From NCBI GenBank assembly GCA_947478935.1, contig CANJXV010000129.1:1-7179 (forward strand): a stretch of 7,179 nucleotides of DNA, in the 5' to 3' direction. The translations under genes were made by a program, and so were the position numbers. Source of the stretch: Comamonadaceae bacterium. GTDB lineage: Bacteria > Pseudomonadota > Gammaproteobacteria > Burkholderiales > Burkholderiaceae_C. The notes under the pieces were generated by a model. It was not told the origin of the DNA. It searched no databases and worked only from the letters and a program-made list of their open reading frames with translations. The first letter of the stretch is position 1; each line of letters opens with the position of its first letter. Below, piece after piece: positions 1-6,600 of the stretch.

Positions 1-73
1 CCTCGTCAACTTCTCTCAACTTCGCCACGATCTCTTCTGGTCGGTGACGCTTCCTTGTGAATGCACGCTTCAT
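1..73 (-). CDS. IS3-family transposase OrfA, N-terminal fragment (cut by window edge)
   Basis: Only the first 24 codons are visible. They read MKRAFTRKRHRPEEIVAKLR followed by EVDE, with no stop before the edge. The pattern KRH-x-PEEIVAKLR-x-VD is the typical start of the small helix-turn-helix OrfA of one IS3-family branch. In that family OrfA binds the element ends and is joined to the DDE-type OrfB by programmed frameshifting. The ATG at 73 has an AAGGAG ribosome binding site at 80-85, six bases upstream, which supports this start. The gene points the same way as the polysaccharide genes and begins 120 bases after the acyltransferase stop. OrfB, the far inverted repeat and the intactness of the element lie outside the window. 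The family call rests on recognising a short N-terminus, so it is good but not certain. Confidence 0.65.
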   Translation of the reverse strand, partial: MKRAFTRKRHRPEEIVAKLREVDE

Positions 74-192
74 TCGAAACTCCTTCTGGCCCTGTTGGGC
101 TTGGGTTAGTTTCTCATAAGCGGTGGTCCTTTATCGAGGTCTCCTGTCATATTAAGGACTTCTACTTCAAAATTAATACATTACGCAATACT
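74..192 (-). other. Intergenic segment holding the presumed end of the insertion sequence
   Basis: This is the only non-coding stretch of note, 119 bases between the acyltransferase stop and the OrfA start. It carries the OrfA ribosome binding site at 80-85. The upstream terminal repeat of the insertion sequence should lie here, because in IS3 elements orfA starts a short way inside the end. IS3 ends normally begin with TG on the outer side. One candidate is the TG reading leftwards from position 180, twelve bases from the acyltransferase stop, but the partner repeat and target duplication are not in the window, so this cannot be settled. I found no convincing rho-independent terminator for the polysaccharide genes; the best stem is only about four base pairs. 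Confidence 0.4.
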
Positions 193-1323
193 TCATTCTT
201 TGGACGCAAGGTGTGCTGATGCAAAACGCTTTCCAAGGACAATACCGGGGACTTCTAAATATCGGTACGTGATTTCTGATACCAGTAGTGTTGGAGCCAA
301 AACTGCTAGCGCACACACTACAAACCCGTAACCACCTAACAATGAGTAGGAAAACTCATAAAGCCGACGAATTAGCGGCCCCATTAAATAGATAACAACT
401 GCGTGTGTTAAATATATGCTATAACTCCGTTCTCCAAAATACTGCAACACTGGATGTGCCATCCATTGTTTTGTACTGATGGCAGTCAGGACAGCAATAA
501 ATCCAAAAGTAAGCCCCCAAAGTTGGGTATCCGGTCGACCAGGGGCTACTAAAATATTAGTAAAGTCTGACAGCAAAAGTATCGCCGCTATCGGACCAAT
601 CGCAACAACAAGCCACCAAAGTTTACGGCGAACTAATTCGTTTGAAGATTTGATCTTGTCAAACATCCAGTATCCCAAAACTCCACCGCAGAACACACCC
701 AGCTGCGACATGAATGCGTAGTGTTGATAACCCGGAGAAATCCCAGTGTCCGCCTCCAAAACTCGACGATAAATGTAACTCGCCAGCACAGCCACGAGCC
801 ACAACACAACTGCAGATCGCAATGATCTCACTGACACCATGATGAGGGGAAGAAAAGCATAAAACACCATTTCTACGCCAATGCTCCAACTTGCCCAAAC
901 GATTCCCTCTGCCTCCTTCGGTGCGAAGTTGAAAATAAACAACACACTCATAATGATGCGTTGGATATCGAGCTTGCCATTAAATACATACAGAATTAAA
1001 AAACAATGCACGATTAACATTGCGTAAAATAATGGTGCAATACGAAAAAATCGCTTAATTATGTAATTTAATATCCACGACGTATCACCAGAGCGCACAT
1101 TTTTTTGATTCGAATAAAGTAGTGAAAATGCACTCAGGACAAAAAATAATTCCACACCCAGCCCACCACGCGATGCTATTAAACCCCACGATTTTGGGAG
1201 CGGTATCAAGCCCACATAATGCAGGTGAAAGCAGAACACCATGAGTGCAGCAATTCCACGTAAAGCATGGATACCTGCGAGATGGCTAGCCCCACCAGCT
1301 AGTTTTGTCGTTTCACTACCCAT
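193..1323 (-). CDS. Membrane O-acyltransferase, AT3 / OafA family
   Basis: A 376-residue integral inner-membrane protein that probably transfers an acyl group, most often acetyl, onto a sugar hydroxyl of the surface glycan. The N-terminal signature is H19-A-L-R22-G with H33 eleven residues after the arginine; this R/H spacing matches the functionally important pair known in OafA. Other family patterns follow: GVELFFVLSAF at 56-66, WSIGVE at 146-151, SYSIYLTH at 300-307 and YRYLEVPG near 353-360. About ten hydrophobic segments fill the length. There is no SGNH domain, so this is the short AT3-only form. I chose the ATG at 1323 because it shares its A with the TAA stop of the upstream gene (TAATG) and leaves a normal AT3 N-terminus. 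A TTG at 1362 is possible but would overlap further. The C-terminus looks complete, so the nearby insertion sequence has not truncated it. It is AT-richer by eye than the large transferase gene. Acyl donor and acceptor sugar cannot be told. Confidence 0.9.
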   Translation of the reverse strand: MGSETTKLAGGASHLAGIHALRGIAALMVFCFHLHYVGLIPLPKSWGLIASRGGLGVELFFVLSAFSLLYSNQKNVRSGDTSWILNYIIKRFFRIAPLFYAMLIVHCFLILYVFNGKLDIQRIIMSVLFIFNFAPKEAEGIVWASWSIGVEMVFYAFLPLIMVSVRSLRSAVVLWLVAVLASYIYRRVLEADTGISPGYQHYAFMSQLGVFCGGVLGYWMFDKIKSSNELVRRKLWWLVVAIGPIAAILLLSDFTNILVAPGRPDTQLWGLTFGFIAVLTAISTKQWMAHPVLQYFGERSYSIYLTHAVVIYLMGPLIRRLYEFSYSLLGGYGFVVCALAVLAPTLLVSEITYRYLEVPGIVLGKRFASAHLASKE

Positions 1324-1862
1324 TATAAATCCACTACGGCAAGTATGAGCCAATCGAACCAAGGTTTATCATCGCTGTTATCAACTACCACTGTCAAAAT
1401 ATCGACGTTAGTCAGATCAAGTGTCTTGATGTAGGTAGAGTCACGATCTACAAGAAATCTTCCTTCGGATTTCCCATCGAACAGAAATTCTACACCCACA
1501 GTTCCAGCTTCTTTTACCGCAATCGCATCGGCAGGCAAGGTGGCAATAAATGATCTAATAATCAGTTTCTGATAACTACGCGATAGTTTGAAAGAAACCT
1601 GTGTAGGACTTGTCTCACCGGGATGTATTAATATACCTTCTTTACGCAATTCAAACAGGCCGGTCTTGTTGCCAACATCTATCTTAGTAGCAAGGTCGAA
1701 CAACGCTCGCGTCTTATCGATACTGATAGTCGGCATCAGGGCTTGGACGGGGGATGATTTTGGTGCAATAGCTCCTGGCGGCTGTATGGTTTCGTACCTA
1801 TCACACCGCCCAAAGAGCACTATAAATAAAAACGCTAATAGCAACATGATTATTATTTTCAT
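1323..1862 (-). CDS. Small membrane-anchored or exported protein with NPCBM-like carbohydrate-binding fold
   Basis: A 179-residue protein. Residues 2-18 form a strongly hydrophobic segment after a single lysine, so it is either a signal peptide or an N-terminal anchor with the rest in the periplasm. C20 follows this segment, but the preceding GR does not fit a lipobox, so I do not call it a lipoprotein. After a proline-rich linker (about 28-45), residues 60-179 resemble the NPCBM (novel putative carbohydrate-binding module) beta-sandwich: GILIHPG at 76-82, a GTVGVEFLFDGK strand at 120-131, an LDLTNVDILTVVVDN strand at 148-162 and a closing WFDW at 168-171. NPCBM domains usually sit on large glycoside hydrolases and bind sugars; a stand-alone copy here suggests glycan binding or handling at the membrane. 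The start ATG overlaps the methyltransferase stop as ATGA, and the stop overlaps the acyltransferase start, so all three are translationally coupled. The domain call comes from pattern memory; the role is inferred. Confidence 0.7.
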   Translation of the reverse strand: MKIIIMLLLAFLFIVLFGRCDRYETIQPPGAIAPKSSPVQALMPTISIDKTRALFDLATKIDVGNKTGLFELRKEGILIHPGETSPTQVSFKLSRSYQKLIIRSFIATLPADAIAVKEAGTVGVEFLFDGKSEGRFLVDRDSTYIKTLDLTNVDILTVVVDNSDDKPWFDWLILAVVDL

Positions 1863-2731
1863 TTATTTCTTCTGAAAAATAAAATGGGATGCGACTGCCT
1901 CGTTGGGTCGAATAAGAAACGCTCCAATGTAAAAATATCTGAATAGGCGTTTCTTGCATATTGCTCGGGGATGAATGTTTCACCGTAGAACTCCGAAGTC
2001 ATCGCTCCCCCACCGGTTACGCCATTGGCATTTGAATGGACAAATTCTCCTAGGTCATATTGTTTTCTAGCCCCTTCAAAGTCAGTAAACATCACTGATA
2101 GGGCATCAGAATATCCACCCAATCCTTTGCCTTTGAGTGACTCACAGTAGTCAAAGAACGGGCGTCCTCGTGTCGTCACCGCGACCAATGCGCCCGGCTT
2201 CGTAATTCGATGAAATTCTTGCATCCATTGTTTGCATGCTTTTTCTGATAGATGAGAGAAAACTGAATATCCAACAACATAGTCGAAAGAATTGGCGGGG
2301 ATTGTGGTTGGAGGAAACGGTGTCGAGACAAAAAAGTTGTCGCTATTGAATGTTTCCTTGCAAATATCCACGAACTCACTCACGACATCAACGCCATAGA
2401 TATTCGATAGTGGTAATTCGCGCAGGAAAAACCGGGCAATTCGCCCCCAGCCTATTCCGAAATCCATTAGTTTTGCATCGGATCTTATGGGGTGACCTAA
2501 TGCTAAAAATGTTTCCACGCAGTCTTGGTAAAAGACAAACCCCTCTTTAAGCGTCTTAACCCCTGCCTGTCCTGTGGTGTTAGTTTGAATCGTGTCGGAC
2601 GGAAATGCAGGGAGTTTTTGCCCTCCCAGATAGACCGGCGGGCTACTGTAGCTTTGACATATGGTTTTGAACCATTCATCTTGTCCTATCATCGAATCCT
2701 TCGCTTTCTTGATAAATTTCATTATATTCAT
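1859..2731 (-). CDS. Class I SAM-dependent methyltransferase
   Basis: A soluble 290-residue Rossmann-fold methyltransferase. Motif I is LMDFGIGWGR at about residues 88-97 (SAM-binding glycine loop). VDV at 114-116 supplies the usual acidic residue after strand 2, and FDYVVGYSVFSHL at 149-161 is the motif IV region, followed by W-x-x-E-x-x-R-x-x-KPGA as in many Methyltransf_11/25 members. The roughly 85 residues before motif I are not recognisable and may be a family-specific cap. The start at 2731 sits four bases after the epimerase stop with GGTGA just upstream. A GTG at 2782 or an ATG at 2779 would add 16-17 residues and overlap the epimerase gene, and cannot be excluded. It ends in an ATGA overlap with the NPCBM-like gene. 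By context it most likely methylates a sugar of the glycan, either within repeats or as a chain-end cap; the sequence does not show the acceptor. It could also act on a small precursor. Confidence 0.85.
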   Translation of the reverse strand: MNIMKFIKKAKDSMIGQDEWFKTICQSYSSPPVYLGGQKLPAFPSDTIQTNTTGQAGVKTLKEGFVFYQDCVETFLALGHPIRSDAKLMDFGIGWGRIARFFLRELPLSNIYGVDVVSEFVDICKETFNSDNFFVSTPFPPTTIPANSFDYVVGYSVFSHLSEKACKQWMQEFHRITKPGALVAVTTRGRPFFDYCESLKGKGLGGYSDALSVMFTDFEGARKQYDLGEFVHSNANGVTGGGAMTSEFYGETFIPEQYARNAYSDIFTLERFLFDPTRQSHPILFFRRNK

Positions 2732-2735
2732 ATCG

Positions 2736-3665
2736 TCACCACTTTTTAGATAGCCAGTCAGCGGTTGCTTTAACTCCATCACCTAGACAAGTGTTTGGGC
2801 TCCACCCCGTTAAGCTTTGTAGCTTGTTACTTGAGAGAACGCTTTTACGGACATCGAATATTCGTGCAGCAACGCAGTTTGTATTGAGCTGTATACCGAG
2901 TGTGTGTCTTATGACTTGTATTAAATCGTTGATGGTTGTACCGACACCGCTGCTCACGTTGTAAATCTCCCCACTCTCTCCATGCTTGGCTAAATCCATA
3001 AGGCCACGGACTGCGTCATCAATGTAAACATAATCCCTAACGTTTTCGCCATCGCCCCAGATTTCGACTGCCTGCACAGCCAACGCTTTATATACCAAGG
3101 CGGCAATGACCCCTTGGCCACTCGATGGGTCCTGCCAAGGCCCGTACGGATTCGAGACGCGAGCCACTACAAAGTCTGTTTCATGCAATTTCTTGTACAG
3201 GGCGAAATATTTTTCTAGCGCTAGCTTTATAAGGCCATATGAACAGATCGGGTTGGTCTGTGCGTCTTCCGTTGTTGGGCAAGAAGCGTTTGGTCCATAT
3301 ACGGTACCGCCGGAAGATACAAAAACCCATCGGATATTTTTGTGACGAGTATATTCGAGATAACGTAGCGTCGAAGATACATCGGCAACAACTTCGTCTG
3401 CTGCAGTTTCTGTGTGCTGGTGGGGGCGACATGAACTGACAAGGTGGTACACCGCGGCATCATCGAGAACGGCAAGCAATTCCTCAGGCAACTGGGAAAA
3501 GTCACCCACAATAGCCTTGACGTTAGTGGGCCAATAATGGCATTGGAACCGGTCAAAGCAAATGAGTTCGCAGCCGTCTTTAGCAAGAGCATGCGCGAGA
3601 TTGATTCCAATGAAGCCGCCGGCTCCCAAGATCACAGCTCGCCTATGGGGTGTGGTTCGTTGCAT
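2736..3665 (-). CDS. NAD-dependent nucleotide-sugar epimerase/dehydratase, extended SDR (GalE-like)
   Basis: A 309-residue cytoplasmic enzyme that interconverts or dehydrates a nucleotide-activated sugar for glycan synthesis. The NAD-binding GAGGFIG is at residues 14-20, with D38 at the end of strand 2 positioned to bind the adenosine ribose. The catalytic set is S117-S118-G-G-T121 followed by Y143-x-x-x-K147. NPYGP and GDGENVRDYVYIDD downstream are typical of UDP-glucose 4-epimerase relatives in O-antigen clusters. The usual small-residue stretch after the HL motif (H74-L75) reads VSSCRPHQH, a variation near the substrate or cofactor pocket. The start at 3665 is set by a clear AGGAGG at 3670-3675 and by GAGGFIG falling near the N-terminus. 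An in-frame ATG at 3908 would add 81 residues of unrelated low-complexity sequence inside the glycosyltransferase gene. It overlaps that gene by 23 bases. The substrate is uncertain: UDP-Glc/Gal, UDP-GlcNAc/GalNAc or a uronic acid are all possible. Confidence 0.9.
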   Translation of the reverse strand: MQRTTPHRRAVILGAGGFIGINLAHALAKDGCELICFDRFQCHYWPTNVKAIVGDFSQLPEELLAVLDDAAVYHLVSSCRPHQHTETAADEVVADVSSTLRYLEYTRHKNIRWVFVSSGGTVYGPNASCPTTEDAQTNPICSYGLIKLALEKYFALYKKLHETDFVVARVSNPYGPWQDPSSGQGVIAALVYKALAVQAVEIWGDGENVRDYVYIDDAVRGLMDLAKHGESGEIYNVSSGVGTTINDLIQVIRHTLGIQLNTNCVAARIFDVRKSVLSSNKLQSLTGWSPNTCLGDGVKATADWLSKKW

Positions 3666-6600
3666 CACTCCTCCTGTCAATAGGAAAGTTGTCGAGCTTG
3701 AAGTGCTCGCGCAACCATTTGAGGTACTCCCTCGACTGGACAAGGACATTCGCTTCAGGCTGGGCAATTCGCTGTGCGATCGACTGCAAATCTGCAACTT
3801 CAGCCAAGTGGTTTTCCGGTGCAGTAAAGGTTGTAACGCTTTGCGAGTGGCGGCGGTGGCTATTAATCGATTTTGCCTTGAAATAGAGCCGCCCCTGTAC
3901 GAGGACATGAAGGTAGACCAACCAGTCGCCCGCTACGCGATAGTCAAAAAGTTCGTCACCTACTTCTTCCAAGGCTTTTAACAAAGCCTGGCGGTTGAAA
4001 AGAACGGCGCTGACGTTAGGAATGACGTTCTTAATTGAAAAGTAGGCTCGAATTGTATCCAAGCCTTCGCCAAAGTGGTCATTGCGCCATCGCTCGGAGA
4101 TATCGGCGGTGTAGGCGAGATAATCGTCTGCGATGACATAGCCATTTTCGTCTATCTGCCTAGATTGGCAGAACGCGAGTACGACATTTTCATGGGTGAA
4201 TGCGGGCACTAAGGTCGCGAGAAAGTCAGAATCCGCAATGTCGTCCGCCTCGGCGATCCACACAAGATCACCTGTGGCAAGGTGCGCACCTTTCACCCAC
4301 TGCCGAAATACCGACCCGGAATTAGCATCATTTACATGAAGTTGCGCATCGAGTTGCGTCTTGCGCAAATAGCCTTCAATGCAGGCCACACTATCGTCAA
4401 TCGAAGCATCATCTAATATAATAAGTTCATAAATAGGGTACGCCTGTGCGCGAATTGAATCAATCCGGTTTTCGATCAGTTGGGCGTAGTTGTAGTTGGG
4501 AACAATGACCGAAACTCGTAGCAACCCGTTCAAATGATGCAGGAGGTCAAGAATGTAACGTTGCAGTGAAAGATCCGGCGGGGACTGGAGTTTCCTCTTG
4601 CGATTAAGCAACTCTTCAAGATTGGCGGCAAAGTCTTTGACATCTAGATAACGAGCAAGCAGCCCGCCTTGCTGAACAATGAACTCTGCGGCTCCTGTGG
4701 TTCCTTCAAATGCGACAACTGGCACGCCCGCCGAAATAGATTCGAGTACGACATTAGGGAACGGGTCTTCACGAGACGTCAGTGCATAGACCGATGCCGC
4801 TGCGTAATAATCGAATGGTTCAGCGTTGAATCCAGCGAGCAGTACCTGTTTTTGCAGGCCAAGACTTTCGATTTGAGACCTTACTTTTTTCTCCATCTCT
4901 GGATCGGCATGGCCGACCCAGATAAACACCGTGTCTTTACTGTGCTCGCAGATGCATGCAGCAATCTCCACAAAGAGGTCTGGCCCCTTGCGATGATCAA
5001 GAAAACCGATATTCAAAACGATCCGTGTATCGTCCGACAAACCATGCCGCTGGCAAACCGCGCGGTGCGCTTCCTGGTTTCTGCCTAAATATGGGTTTTT
5101 TCGCAGCAACCCCTGCGCCCGAACAACGGCCTTTTCTGCACTTACGGGGGCGATTGTCTCGTACTGATCACGCACCAAATCTGCGGGAAAGACGACCTTA
5201 TCAGCGAGTTCTGCGATGCACATAGCATTTTTTTCCTGCTTCATGGCGCGAATAACGCCGGGCAGCTCGTGAATGAGGCTGAGAATGCGAAAACCTTGTT
5301 TTTTCAGTGTTGGCAGAATACTGCCGCTCACCACAGTGCTAGTGATAGCATCCACGCAACCGCGATTGCGTACTTTATGAAGGAAAGTATCTAGCGCCGC
5401 CGCTCCAGACGAATTGAGCACCAGCATGGGGCCGAGTTGAGCGAATTCGGCCTGAAGTTTACCTCCATCAAGCGCGACAATCGCCGGCTGATAGCCATTG
5501 CGAACAAGTTGCCTAGTCATCTCTAGGACTAGGAACTGGGCGCCATGCGGATGACAATCATGAGTCACGATCAGGATTTGGCGTTGCGCCAAGGTATTTT
5601 GCACTTCAAGCGCATTGCGTATCGCCTGCAGCCAAGCATAGCCGTAACGAGCGTCGGGTTCTAGATGCGCGCCCTCGGCCCACTCGTTCCAGGCGTTTAC
5701 AAATATTAGACGTTCCTCCGGGTTGGAATGGTTTGCCTGTGTATCGCGGATCGCGTTCTCCAACCAACGCTGAAATAGAGCTGGCGAACTATTCAGAAAG
5801 ACCGTTCCACCGTTTTTTCGGCGCGCAGTATTGTCCCAAGAAGGGCACACGCTGCGAAACAGCGTATAAGTCTGTTTCTTGTAGTTCTCACTGCGATCTA
5901 CAAAAACCCTCCAGTCATAGACGATGCCGCCAAAGTCCTTCGTCAATGGCGAAACACTGTTCGTAACATCGGGAGGGGCAGAGTTATTTGGAGGGAACTC
6001 GATAGCAGCATCGAAGCCATATTCCGCAGGATCTGCAATCTCAAAAGATTGTGTGTAAGCGAGAAAAATTTCGCCAATACCGTTGGCTAAACACCATTCT
6101 CGCCACCGCGTTGCTGTCTTTAAGGCCGAGGGCAAAAGGCTTGGGCGATAAACCAAAAGTAGCGGCTTTCCGTCAATACGGATGTAACGCGGATCCCGCA
6201 TGTAATGAGCCACATGTTCGATGAATAAAAGGTCATCTTCGGCGGAATGCCGCTGCGCAACGAGAATCTCTTTGTCGAGGCCATCCCATCGGCGGCTCCA
6301 GTTCTCATTAGCCCAACAAAGACAAAACGGCAGATCAAGGTTTTTATCGTTCAAATAATTCTGGATCGGTGCTTCCAGCAGTCGCTTGCCACCGAACCAG
6401 TAAAAATAAAAACAAAAGCCTTCCACTCCATAGAGTTTGGCCAGTTCAACTTGCCGTCGTTGTATGGCTGGATCGAGCAAGTTGTAATAGCCAAGCTCTC
6501 CCGGCACATGCGGCTGATAGTGCTCCATAAACTGCGGCTGCGCGGGTTGTACATTCACCCATTCAGTGAAACCCTCTCCCCACCATTCGTTGTTTTCGGG

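Noticed and set aside
74..192. Rho-independent terminator after the acyltransferase
   Set aside because: The best stem is about four base pairs with no following T-run on the minus strand.
1324..1362. Upstream TTG start for the acyltransferase
   Set aside because: It would overlap the previous gene by 40 bases and precede the normal AT3 N-terminus; the ATG at 1323 forms a TAATG junction.
1800..1862. Lipoprotein signal in the NPCBM-like protein
   Set aside because: The residues before C20 are LFGR, and arginine at the position before the cysteine does not fit a lipobox.
1588..1875. Plus-strand open frame of 95 codons
   Set aside because: It lies antisense to the NPCBM-like gene, has no recognisable motifs and is best read as a shadow; the same holds for the other plus-strand frames, for example 3562-3981, 4669-5088 and 6247-6663.
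3666..3908. N-terminal extension of the epimerase to an ATG at 3908
   Set aside because: It would add 81 serine/arginine-rich residues that resemble nothing and are an out-of-frame reading of the GT2 domain; a strong ribosome binding site marks the start at 3665.
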